From Terriglobales bacterium (GTDB taxonomy: Bacteria > Acidobacteriota > Terriglobia > Terriglobales > Acidobacteriaceae): a stretch of DNA of 64,000 nucleotides. The position numbers and the translations under genes were made by a program. The stretch is taken from positions 372,001 to 436,000 of the forward strand of contig JAOAPE010000003.1 in NCBI GenBank assembly GCA_025462725.1. Reading direction: 5' to 3'. Shown piece after piece: positions 56,837 to 64,000 of the stretch. The notes under the pieces are model-generated. The model had not been told where the DNA came from and did no database searches. It worked only from the letters and a program-made list of their open reading frames with translations. Each line of letters opens with the position of its first letter. The stretch's first letter is position 1.

Positions 56837-58633
56837 ATGCTGAAACGACTCAAGCCTCTTGCTCCATACCTGTGGAAGTATCGCCTGCCGTTATTTTTCG
56901 GCGGAGTGTGCGTGGTGCTCACGAACGGCATTTGGGTGCTGTTTGCGCGGGTACTGGGCCATGCAGTGGATGACCTCAACGGATCCGGAATTTCTCGACA
57001 GAAGCTCATCTACTATTCCGTCGCGGTGCTTGGGATCGCGCTGGCGAAGGGAATCTTTCAATTCCTGACGCGCTGGATCATGATCGGCGTTTCCAGAGAC
57101 ATTGAGTTTGATCTTCGCAACGATCTGTTCCGACACTTGGAATCGCTCTCCTACGATTATTTCCAACGCACGCGTATTGGCGACATCATGGCTCGCATGA
57201 CGAATGACTTGAACGCCGTGCGCATGTTGATCGGGCCAGCGATCATGTATTCGGCCAACACGCTGGTCTTCACTGCCGGCGCACTCGCAGTGATGTGGCG
57301 TATTAGCCCCAGGCTGACTGCATACGCGTTCCTTCCGCTCCCACTCGTTAGCGTGCTCATCCAATATTTTGGAAGGCGCATCCATGAGCGGTTTGAGCGT
57401 ATCCAGGCAATGTTCTCTGATATATCAGCTCGGGCACAGGAGAACTTTTCAGGTGCACGGGTTATTCGGGCGTATGTGCAAGAGAAAGCTGAGGCTGCTG
57501 CATTTGAAACAGCCAATCGCGAATACATTAAGCGCAGTCTCAAACTGGTGCAGTTGATGGGCATGTTGTGGCCGACGCTCACAACGCTCCTCGGTTTCGC
57601 CATTGTGCTGGTTCTGTGGCTTGGAGGGCGCGAAGTTATACAACACCGGATCTCGCCTGGAGATTTCGTCGCGTTTAATACATACATGGTCCAACTCACT
57701 TGGCCGATCATCGCGCTCGGGTGGGTAATCAATCTGTATCAGCGTGGAACGGCTTCGATGGCGCGCATCAATGAGATCATTGTCGAACGGCCGACCATCT
57801 TCGACGGGACAGTTGCGCCGGAACTGCGACAGAAAGAGTTAAACCTCCGCGGTGAGATTGAATTTCGAAATCTGGATTTCGGATTCGACCAAGCATCTCT
57901 TGGTTCATCTTCTGATGGCGGCGGTCGCAGTGTGCAGGTGTTGAAGCAGATAAACTTGAAAATCCCTGCTGGATCGAGTTTGGCGATTGTCGGGCCTACA
58001 GGCTCGGGCAAGACAACGCTAGTGAACCTGATTCCGCGCATCTATGACGCCCGCCATGGGAGCGTGCTGATCGATGGGCGCCCGATCACGGATTATCCCG
58101 TGGCGGCACTACGGCACAACATTGGATTTGTGCCACAAGAGACATTTCTTTTTAGCGATATCATCCGAGAGAACATCGCGTTTGGCGCCGAGGATGCGAC
58201 GGATGCTGACGTTCGCGCAGCAGCAGAAGGCGCGAGCATAGCCATTGATATTCAGGATTTTCCTGAAAGCTACAACACAATAGTAGGAGAGCGCGGAATC
58301 ACTCTTAGCGGCGGGCAGAAACAGCGAACTGCAATCGCTCGGGCCATCATTCGCAATCCGCGCATCCTGGTGCTCGATGATGCGCTGGCCAGCGTGGACA
58401 CGTATACGGAAGAGAAAATCCTAAATCACCTGCGCGAAGTGATGCAGGGAAGGACGACCATTTTAATCTCGCATCGAGTCTCTACGGTTAGGAATGCCGA
58501 CAAGATTGCGGTTTTGCATGATGGCGAAATCGTGGAGTATGGCACTCACGATGAGTTGATTCGGCGCGAGGGCTATTACACAGACCTCTACAACAAACAG
58601 TTGCTTGAGGAAGAACTCGCGCGCGTGGGCTAG
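56837..58633 (+). CDS. ABC exporter half-transporter (MsbA-like) with Asp in Walker B
   Basis: A 598-residue half-transporter: six membrane helices (residues 1-320), then the ATPase with Walker A GPTGSGKTTLV, Q loop GFVPQETFLFS, signature LSGGQKQR, Walker B ILVLDDALASVD and the H loop LISHRVST. The residue after the Walker B Asp is Asp rather than the catalytic Glu, as in the degenerate half of heterodimeric exporters; no second half is next to it. Start ATG at 56837, after the LptFG stop; a longer form from 56744 would overlap that gene. Its place after LptFG suggests export of lipid A or another lipid, though heterodimeric drug exporters look the same. Confidence 0.92.
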   Translation: MLKRLKPLAPYLWKYRLPLFFGGVCVVLTNGIWVLFARVLGHAVDDLNGSGISRQKLIYYSVAVLGIALAKGIFQFLTRWIMIGVSRDIEFDLRNDLFRHLESLSYDYFQRTRIGDIMARMTNDLNAVRMLIGPAIMYSANTLVFTAGALAVMWRISPRLTAYAFLPLPLVSVLIQYFGRRIHERFERIQAMFSDISARAQENFSGARVIRAYVQEKAEAAAFETANREYIKRSLKLVQLMGMLWPTLTTLLGFAIVLVLWLGGREVIQHRISPGDFVAFNTYMVQLTWPIIALGWVINLYQRGTASMARINEIIVERPTIFDGTVAPELRQKELNLRGEIEFRNLDFGFDQASLGSSSDGGGRSVQVLKQINLKIPAGSSLAIVGPTGSGKTTLVNLIPRIYDARHGSVLIDGRPITDYPVAALRHNIGFVPQETFLFSDIIRENIAFGAEDATDADVRAAAEGASIAIDIQDFPESYNTIVGERGITLSGGQKQRTAIARAIIRNPRILVLDDALASVDTYTEEKILNHLREVMQGRTTILISHRVSTVRNADKIAVLHDGEIVEYGTHDELIRREGYYTDLYNKQLLEEELARVG

Positions 58634-58648
58634 CGGGATAACTTTGCC

Positions 58649-58654
58649 AAGGAG
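58649..58654 (+). promoter_or_regulatory. Shine-Dalgarno fixing a TTG start
   Basis: AAGGAG six bases... before the TTG at 58660; it makes TTG the clear initiator of the methyltransferase, as no ATG exists in the first part of the frame. Confidence 0.75.
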
Positions 58655-58659
58655 CGGCA

Positions 58660-59355
58660 TTGAGACGTGTGGTTATTCCCGAGCTGTTGGATTCTGACCA
58701 GGGCTCTCCTGAAGAAGTGGCCAGTTCGCTTGCAGATTTGCAATGGCTGAATCGGTACTTCGGCGGACATGCAGCGACCACGTCTCTTCTTTCTCGTGTT
58801 GCACATAGGATAGGACTAAAAGAGATTGCGTTTCTGGACGTCGCTGGGGCGACCGGGGACGTTGCGTTCGCGGCGAGTGAGCGGCTGAAACGGCGTGGCA
58901 TTTCGATGCACATTTCCGTCGTAGACCGTTCTGCTAGCCATCTTCCAAGGTCGGCGCAACGGAATGGCTCAGCTGCATTCGTGGGAGATGCGCTGCAACT
59001 TCCTTTCGCGGATGCATCGTTTGACGTGGTTGGCAGTTCCCTATTTCTGCATCATCTCGAGCCGGAGCAAATCGTGAGCTTCCTAAATGAAGCGCTTCGC
59101 GTTACCCGCCACGCAGTAATCATTAATGATCTCAGACGTGATCCGATACATTTGCTGACTGCGTACGCAGGCGGCCTCATTTACCGCAGTCGCATCACGC
59201 GACATGATTCGGTTGCTTCGGTGAAGCGCGCGTATACGCCGGAAGAGCTCCGCCACATTCTTAATCAGACGGATGTGGGTGAGGTAGAGATAACCAATCA
59301 CTTTTTCTATCGAATGGGCATTGTCATTTGGCGAAAGTCTGGTGAACAGCGATGA
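58660..59355 (+). CDS. Class I SAM-dependent methyltransferase (UbiE-like)
   Basis: A 231-residue methyltransferase: N-terminal cap (LADLQWLNRYFGGH), SAM motif I as FLDVAGATGDVAF, acidic VVDRS after beta 2, GDALQLPFADASFDVVGSSLFLHHL (motif II/post) and EALRVTRHAVIINDL. It starts with TTG at 58660 behind a strong AAGGAG. It is coupled by ATGA overlap to an FAD oxidoreductase. The same pair, methyltransferase then geranylgeranyl-reductase-like FAD enzyme, often follows type III polyketide synthase genes in other bacteria; no such gene is in this window. Substrate unknown. Confidence 0.88.
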   Translation: MRRVVIPELLDSDQGSPEEVASSLADLQWLNRYFGGHAATTSLLSRVAHRIGLKEIAFLDVAGATGDVAFAASERLKRRGISMHISVVDRSASHLPRSAQRNGSAAFVGDALQLPFADASFDVVGSSLFLHHLEPEQIVSFLNEALRVTRHAVIINDLRRDPIHLLTAYAGGLIYRSRITRHDSVASVKRAYTPEELRHILNQTDVGEVEITNHFFYRMGIVIWRKSGEQR

Positions 59356-60431
59356 CCTATGACATGGTAGTCATTGGCGGAGGACCAGCAGGTTGTGCTG
59401 CTGCGATCACGGCAAAGCGCGCTGGCAGGAATGTTTTGCTGTTGGAAAGGGGCAAACTGCCACGGCAACGCGTGTGCGGCGAATTCGTGTCGTCAGAGGC
59501 ATTGCGATTGCTACGTGACCTGCTGGACAACTCACAAATATTGGATAGGGCTGTCGCTATTCCATCAGCTCGAATCTTCATGGACGAGAAAATCGTGGAG
59601 GCTGCAATATCGCCTGCTGCAAATAGTATTCCGCGATTCGAAATGGATTGGGTCTTGTGGCAAGCTGCGACAGATCTCGGGGTTGATTGTTGCCAGCAAT
59701 ATATCGTGCAGCGAATTGAAGGTGAGGGCCCGTTCACCTTACATGCGAATGACCAGAGCTTTGCTGTGCGATCCGTTGTGAATGCTAGTGGTAGGTGGTC
59801 AAACCTACGAAATGCTATGTCACCGCAGGTAAGCGGCCCGAAGTGGATCGGCATTAAAGCGCACTATGCCGAATCACAACCGGCGCAATCGGTGGACCTC
59901 TATTTCTTCCAAGGCGGATATTGCGGCGTGCAGCCGGTTAGCGAATCGGAAGTTAACGTCTGCGCGATGGTCAGGAGCGACATCGCATCCTCATTAGAGC
60001 AGGTTATCGCATGCGAACCGAATCTCCTGAAGCGCAGCGCCGGATGGAAGCTAGCGAGCGAGCCGGTGAGCACGTCGCCGTTGATCTTCCGCGAGCCAAC
60101 GCCTACGGAGGGAAACATCATTCTAGCGGGCGATGCGGCCGCGTTCATCGATCCCTTTGTTGGCGATGGAATATCAATGGCCTTGCACAGCGGCAGCATG
60201 GCTGCGCAGGCGCTGGAGAGCTTTTTGAGTGACGCTAGTACGCTCGAAGACGCCGCCGAGCATTATGGGCGGCAATACCAACAGAAACTCGTCCCAGCAT
60301 TCAGAAATGCGGAACGAGCACGACGAATGATATCAGCGCCTCGGCTGCTTCGACGTGCAGCACTGAGCATGATGAGTGTCGTTGGGCTGACAGAAACGTT
60401 GGTGAACAAGACGCGAGCGCGAATCGTTTAG
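59352..60431 (+). CDS. FAD-dependent oxidoreductase of the geranylgeranyl-reductase type
   Basis: A 359-residue flavoprotein: Rossmann FAD motif VIGGGPAGCAAAITAKRAG, LLERGKLPRQRVCGEFVS (the C-G-E segment typical of this group), ASGRWS and the second FAD motif IILAGDAAAFIDPFVGDGISMALHSG. Relatives hydrogenate isoprenoid chains or hydroxylate aromatic compounds. It overlaps the upstream methyltransferase by four bases, so the two probably modify the same product. Its TAG stop overlaps the TAA of the convergent methyltransferase at 60428-60431. Confidence 0.9.
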   Translation: MTYDMVVIGGGPAGCAAAITAKRAGRNVLLLERGKLPRQRVCGEFVSSEALRLLRDLLDNSQILDRAVAIPSARIFMDEKIVEAAISPAANSIPRFEMDWVLWQAATDLGVDCCQQYIVQRIEGEGPFTLHANDQSFAVRSVVNASGRWSNLRNAMSPQVSGPKWIGIKAHYAESQPAQSVDLYFFQGGYCGVQPVSESEVNVCAMVRSDIASSLEQVIACEPNLLKRSAGWKLASEPVSTSPLIFREPTPTEGNIILAGDAAAFIDPFVGDGISMALHSGSMAAQALESFLSDASTLEDAAEHYGRQYQQKLVPAFRNAERARRMISAPRLLRRAALSMMSVVGLTETLVNKTRARIV

Positions 60432-61093
60432 CGTACGACGAGAATCTCTCTTACATTGTCGCGGGCGAGGAAGAACTTGATGTTGGAGTAATCGCGAAAT
60501 AAGTTCTCGATGTGGCGATTATTGAATACGCGTTGGAGCCGGAATTGCGGCCCACGCTGCAAGTCAAGTGAATCCTTACCAGCGATGTGGTAGCGGTAAT
60601 ACGGCGCATCCGGACCAGCATCTTTTGTGTGGAAGAATGCGAGAAGCACTCCGCCGGGCTTCATCACACTGGAGATACGCTCGATCATGGCTTTGACAAG
60701 CGTTTCGTGCAGGTAATCTGGAATATCCCAGGCGAGAACTGCGTCAAATTGTTGTCCGTTGTACTTGAGATTGTCCGCGAGAAAGTTCTCGAGATTTACG
60801 CTGCTGGTTCCGTCTTCATTCTTGGCAACGAAACTCGGATCCATTGAAGCCAGCAGGACGTCTTCGTTGTAAACGCGATGTCCCAAGCCAGTGAGATGGG
60901 CGATATTTTGCGGTGAAGTGGGGCCGAGATCGAGAATGCAAAGACCTTCTTGTCCTGCAATGAGCTTGGTGAATTCGGCCAACCCGCTCGAGCGCCGATT
61001 GCCGCGCGGCTCAGCATGACCGTTTGCGATCTCGCCGTTGTGCGCGGCTTCGCCTCGAAACAACCTGAAGAAATTCTGTGTGACTGAAGCCAT
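60428..61093 (-). CDS. Class I SAM-dependent methyltransferase
   Basis: A 221-residue protein with a degenerate motif I (LCILDLGPTSPQNIAHLTGLG), then NEDVLLASMD, QFDAVLAWDIPDYLHETLV and KPGGVLLAFFHTK, the order of a Rossmann methyltransferase. Motif I reads DLGPTSPQ where DxGxGxG is usual, so binding may be altered. The end (RDYSNIKFFLARDNVREILVVR) is well defined. Start at the ATG at 61093; one codon earlier is a TTG. It lies 27 bases after the bactofilin gene, so they are likely co-transcribed; this pairing is worth noting because substrate is unknown. Confidence 0.8.
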   Translation of the reverse strand: MASVTQNFFRLFRGEAAHNGEIANGHAEPRGNRRSSGLAEFTKLIAGQEGLCILDLGPTSPQNIAHLTGLGHRVYNEDVLLASMDPSFVAKNEDGTSSVNLENFLADNLKYNGQQFDAVLAWDIPDYLHETLVKAMIERISSVMKPGGVLLAFFHTKDAGPDAPYYRYHIAGKDSLDLQRGPQFRLQRVFNNRHIENLFRDYSNIKFFLARDNVREILVVR

Positions 61094-61120
61094 CAAGAGC
61101 AGTTGCCGCCTTTGCCGTTG

Positions 61121-61708
61121 CTAGTACTTCTTTTCCTGAATAAGCGAAGCCTGTGGTGCGAATCCGGAATCGCTGGTGCTTGTTGACGATACCGATGCTG
61201 TTGCAGCGAATGCCTTCGGCGTTTCCTTCACGGCCGGGGCTGCGGGTTTCGCATCTTTCTTAATGTCTATCGCGCCCTTAAAGAATGCGCCATCCTCAAT
61301 AATGATTCGTTGGGTGGAGATGTCTCCCATCAATACTGCGGATCGTTTCAATTCAACGCGCTCGGTGCCATGAATGTTGCCATCCACTTTGCCGTGAACA
61401 ACAATATCGCGAGCTTTCACATTGGCGCGAACACGTCCGTGAGGTCCGATGGTGAGGCTGTGTTCCTGCAAATCGATGCTTCCCTCAACTTCACCGTCGA
61501 GATAAAGGTCTTCACTTCCGGAGAGTTCGCCTTTTACTAAAACTGATTTGCCGATGTGCGCCACGTCCGCGCGAAAATTTTCTCCCTGCTTGAACGGCTC
61601 CATGGAACGATTCTCCTTTTTGATCTCTGGTGGATTTATCGGTGATGACGCGGCTGCGGGCGATGGCGAAGGCGTCATCGGTCTTTCATCTTTGCTGGAT
61701 TTCCACAT
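61121..61708 (-). CDS. Bactofilin-family cytoskeletal protein
   Basis: A 195-residue protein with a central bactofilin (DUF583) domain at about 50-150. Repeating beta turns are visible: AHIGKSVLVKGELSGSEDLY, LDGEVEGSIDL, TIGPHGRVRANVKARDIVVH, GKVDGNIHGTERVEL and GDISTQRIIIEDGAFFKGAI. The flanking N-terminus (Pro/Ser-rich) and C-terminus (Ala/Ser/Thr-rich) are disordered, as usual. Bactofilins self-assemble into filaments that shape cells or place wall enzymes. The ATG at 61708 has GAGAGGAT upstream. A PHP-type phosphatase gene is divergent from it. Confidence 0.93.
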   Translation of the reverse strand: MWKSSKDERPMTPSPSPAAASSPINPPEIKKENRSMEPFKQGENFRADVAHIGKSVLVKGELSGSEDLYLDGEVEGSIDLQEHSLTIGPHGRVRANVKARDIVVHGKVDGNIHGTERVELKRSAVLMGDISTQRIIIEDGAFFKGAIDIKKDAKPAAPAVKETPKAFAATASVSSTSTSDSGFAPQASLIQEKKY

Positions 61709-61921
61709 AAATAAATCCTCTCACCTAGAGCATTTACAGTTTTTGGTATGTATCGGCACTTCAAAGGAAGAGTCGCAAACTGCGTAATGAGAACAGGTTA
61801 GCGTCAATATACTTAACCTGGGACAAACCTGCAATGAGGTTTTAGTATCAATTTGCGATTATTTTCCACAATTACCTACTTGCACAACATTTGGAGCATG
61901 AAGCACACCCTCAAGCTTCAC

Positions 61922-61937
61922 TTTAGCGGGATACAAT
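61922..61937 (+). promoter_or_regulatory. Candidate promoter of the PHP phosphatase gene
   Basis: TTTAGCGGGATACAAT. The -10-like TACAAT ends seven bases before the ATG at 61945, so a transcript from it would be leaderless or nearly so; no Shine-Dalgarno is present, which agrees. A 14/16 match occurs before the HD-GYP gene. Confidence 0.4.
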
Positions 61938-61944
61938 AGCGCGC

Positions 61945-62679
61945 ATGGTTGATATCCACTGCCACCTTCTGCCCAATGTTGACGATGGCGCAAAGAGTTG
62001 GGCGATGTCAGAGGAGATGTGCCGCGTTGCCGTGAAGGACGGCATCAAGCACATTGTTTGCACGCCACATGCAAACGACGATTTCAACTATGACCGCCCG
62101 AAACTGCAGGCAGAGCTGCAGCAGCTAAAGAGAATTGCAGGTGACAACCTGACTTTCAGCCTGGGATGCGATTTCCATTTCTCTTTTGAAAACGTTCAGC
62201 TTGCTATGCAAGATCCCGACAACTTCGTTATCAGCGGGACCGACTATCTCCTTGTGGAATTCAGTGATTATGCAATGTCGCCTGCCGTAGGAGAGGCATT
62301 AAAGAGGTTTTCGGCAATGGGGATTCGCCCTGTGATCACGCACCCGGAACGCAACATGATGATGCAACGATTTCCCGATCATGTGATCCGGTTTGCGGAA
62401 GAAAATTGCGTAATCCAAATCACCGCAAACTCGCTTACGGGACACTGGGGTGATGGTCCAAAGAAGATGGCGAAGTGGCTGCTGGATCATGATGCTGTGC
62501 ACGTTATTGCAAGCGATGCGCACGACCCTTCTTTTCGTCCTCCAGTATTGTCTAAAGCTCGGGACTTGGTGGCGGAGGCCTACGATGACGACCTCGCAAA
62601 CGCGCTTGTGAACGAAAATCCCGCGGCCATCGTCCGAGGACTTCCGCTTCCCTATTTTCCTGAGCCTTTGAAGAAATAA
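61945..62679 (+). CDS. PHP-type tyrosine-protein phosphatase (CpsB/YwqE-like)
   Basis: A 244-residue PHP-fold phosphatase: VDIHCHLLPNVDDGAKSW (metal His pair and DDG), CTPHAND, LGCDFHF, ITHPERN and ASDAHDP are the expected metal-binding stations of the CpsB/YwqE family. These enzymes dephosphorylate the tyrosine kinase that governs capsule or exopolysaccharide export; no such kinase or wzx/wzy gene is in the window, although they could lie beyond it. The start at 61945 lacks a Shine-Dalgarno. It is divergent from bactofilin. Confidence 0.93.
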   Translation: MVDIHCHLLPNVDDGAKSWAMSEEMCRVAVKDGIKHIVCTPHANDDFNYDRPKLQAELQQLKRIAGDNLTFSLGCDFHFSFENVQLAMQDPDNFVISGTDYLLVEFSDYAMSPAVGEALKRFSAMGIRPVITHPERNMMMQRFPDHVIRFAEENCVIQITANSLTGHWGDGPKKMAKWLLDHDAVHVIASDAHDPSFRPPVLSKARDLVAEAYDDDLANALVNENPAAIVRGLPLPYFPEPLKK

Positions 62680-62767
62680 CCCTCGGTTATTTGCGTTTCC
62701 AAAGCGGCGTGAATGAGATATAAGACTTGTTCTCACCCTAAATGTACAGAACCTATGGCCACCTCGC

Positions 62768-62773
62768 AGGAGA
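62768..62773 (+). promoter_or_regulatory. Shine-Dalgarno of the multi-PAS sensor gene
   Basis: AGGAGA, six bases before the ATG at 62780. It supports this start for a gene that runs past the window. Confidence 0.7.
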
Positions 62774-62779
62774 TCCCCG

Positions 62780-64000
62780 ATGGGCACTAAGCCCGAGCGC
62801 AAATTAGTTGCGAAGGTGAAGCGCAGTAAAAAGGTGGTTGAGGCTGCCGAGCGGCCTTTTGGCACGTCGCTGGAAGAGTTGCGAGATGCGATTGAAAATG
62901 CCAACGATCTGATCTACACCCACGATCTGCAAGGGAACTTCACCTACAGCAACGCCACAGGGGTAAGAATCTTCGGGTACAGCCGCGAAGAGACGCTGAC
63001 AATGAACATCCGCGATCTGCTGCCTCCAAGAGAGCTTGCGAAAGCGGTTGCAGCCACTAAGGCGAAAATTTCCGGTAAAGCTGTTGAGAATCCCTATCTT
63101 ATTTCAGTGAAGGCGAAGGATGGAAGCCTTATCCCTCTGGAACTGAACACGCGGCTCATTCACAAAAACGGCGTTCCGGTCGGTGTGCAAGGGATCGGTC
63201 GCGACATCAGCGAGCGAGTCAAACAACAATCTGAATTGCGGGCATCAGAAGAGCGCTTCCGGCAGTTGTTTGAGCGGAACATGGCAGGGGTTTTTCGATG
63301 CAGCCTGGATGGCAAGTTCATCGCCTGCAATGAATCGTTTGCGCACATCTTCGGTTACGACTCTCCTGAGGAATTATCCGGGCAGTCTTCATGGAAGCTT
63401 TCGATCGATGAATCCAGCCGTGAAGAATTTTTGCAAGAGCTTCGAGAGGCAAAGCAACTAACGAACATCGAAGCCCAGCTTCGGCGCAAGGACGGCAGCA
63501 TTATCTGGGTGCTGGAGAACGTGGCGCTTGTCCCTGCCACTGAAAGCGAACCTGAGACATATGAAGGTACGCTGATCGACATCACAGAACGAAAACACTC
63601 TGAAGCGCAGATGAAGGTGTCTGAGGAGCGGTATCGGCAACTCTTTCAGAGAAACCTAGCAGGTGTTTATGTCAGCACGGTGGCGGGAGAGTTGTTGGAT
63701 TGCAATGAATCCTTCGCGCACATCTATGGTTACGAATCCCGGCAGGAATTGTTAAAGCGCCCGGCGATAAATTTCTATTTCGACGAGGGAGACCGCGCAA
63801 CCTTCCTCAAAAAACTTCGCACTGCCACGGTGCTAACCAATGTGGAAACGCGGTGCAAACGCAAAGACGGGTCAGCCTTGTGGGTCTTGGAGAACGTGGC
63901 TTTGATATCCGGCAGCAACGGGAGTCCGGACACAATTCAGGGCACGCTTGTGGACATCACCGAGCGCAAATTTGCGGAAAAGGCACTGCTCGAAAGTGAG
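62780..64000 (+). CDS. Multi-PAS sensor protein, 3' partial
   Basis: 407 codons are open from the ATG at 62780 to the window edge. After a basic N-terminus (KPERKLVAKVKRSKK) there are three PAS domains at about residues 35-150, 155-275 and 285-400, each ending in the DITERK-type PAC motif (GRDISERV, LIDITERKHSEA, LVDITERKFAEKA). PAS 2 and 3 are close copies (ERFRQLFERNMAGV / ERYRQLFQRNLAGV; CNESFAHIFGY / CNESFAHIYGY), a recent duplication. No membrane segment is seen, so it is probably a cytosolic sensor. A histidine kinase or GGDEF output likely lies beyond 64000. Confidence 0.88.
   Translation, partial: MGTKPERKLVAKVKRSKKVVEAAERPFGTSLEELRDAIENANDLIYTHDLQGNFTYSNATGVRIFGYSREETLTMNIRDLLPPRELAKAVAATKAKISGKAVENPYLISVKAKDGSLIPLELNTRLIHKNGVPVGVQGIGRDISERVKQQSELRASEERFRQLFERNMAGVFRCSLDGKFIACNESFAHIFGYDSPEELSGQSSWKLSIDESSREEFLQELREAKQLTNIEAQLRRKDGSIIWVLENVALVPATESEPETYEGTLIDITERKHSEAQMKVSEERYRQLFQRNLAGVYVSTVAGELLDCNESFAHIYGYESRQELLKRPAINFYFDEGDRATFLKKLRTATVLTNVETRCKRKDGSALWVLENVALISGSNGSPDTIQGTLVDITERKFAEKALLESE

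Overview
The window reads as a stretch of bacterial chromosome with dense coding, short intergenic gaps and a moderately high GC content. The organism is most likely a member of the Acidobacteriota, class Terriglobia (Koribacter-like). This is inference. It rests on the gene mix: BNR-repeat proteins, a fused LptF-LptG permease, paired M16 peptidases, LTxxQ and glycine-zipper envelope proteins, bactofilin, a Rieske-DUF2231 fusion, and dispersed intergenic heptamer and hairpin repeats. The cell is diderm (Tat, LptFG, OmpA, outer-membrane barrels, lipoproteins). There is one tRNA (Leu, UAA). I saw no rRNA, CRISPR array, transposase, integrase or prophage gene.

Layout. 1-2.0 kb: the end of a BNR-repeat protein, coupled by ATGA overlap to a MoaD/ThiS-like carrier, then a beta-barrel gene with a frameshift. 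2.0-6.6 kb: DoxX, VOC, DUF72 and an NHEJ-type LigD polymerase on the minus strand, divergent from a nucleotidyltransferase and metallophosphoesterase pair. 6.6-7.1 kb: an 18-unit heptamer array and other dispersed repeats. 7.1-10.8 kb: an active and an inactive M16 peptidase. 10.9-17.0 kb: minus-strand envelope genes (lipoprotein, BNR protein, OmpA-like protein, Gly/Ser-rich protein), each followed by a hairpin terminator. 17.2-21.2 kb: an NtrC-type regulator, a histidine kinase and a Pro-rich lipoprotein. 21.3-27.8 kb: TerC, a sodium:solute symporter, Rieske-DUF2231, and an overlapping tatA/B-tatC-M28-yfiT operon. 28-32 kb: CtpA-type protease, SDR, Spy-like protein, tRNA-Leu. 32.1-38.6 kb: hybrid kinase, a small 75-aa gene behind a possibly structured leader, DUF4126, and a DUF47-PiT phosphate pair. 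38.6-50.5 kb: a housekeeping block rimO-yacG-pgpA-(TIG/propeller)-cinA-thpR(pseudo)-plsY-gpsA, then HD-GYP, ftsY-ribD-ribE. 50.5-54.3 kb: mobA with an MlaF-like ATPase, a K+ channel/RCK protein, a BON lipoprotein. 54.5-61.7 kb: LptFG, an ABC exporter, a methyltransferase and FAD-oxidoreductase pair, facing a bactofilin-methyltransferase pair. 61.9-64 kb: a PHP-type phosphatase and a multi-PAS sensor that runs off the window.

How the genes work together. Most of the window serves the cell envelope: phospholipid synthesis (plsY, gpsA, pgpA), LPS export (LptFG), protein export (Tat, FtsY), envelope proteolysis (M16, S41) and surface proteins. Two-component and c-di-GMP signalling modules lie between these blocks. 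I found no clearly new defence or mobile system. The least explained signals are three paralogous envelope proteins sharing a VirB10/TrbI-like domain, the BNR-MoaD pair, the heptamer arrays that sit on stop codons, and the AT-rich leader before the 75-aa gene.
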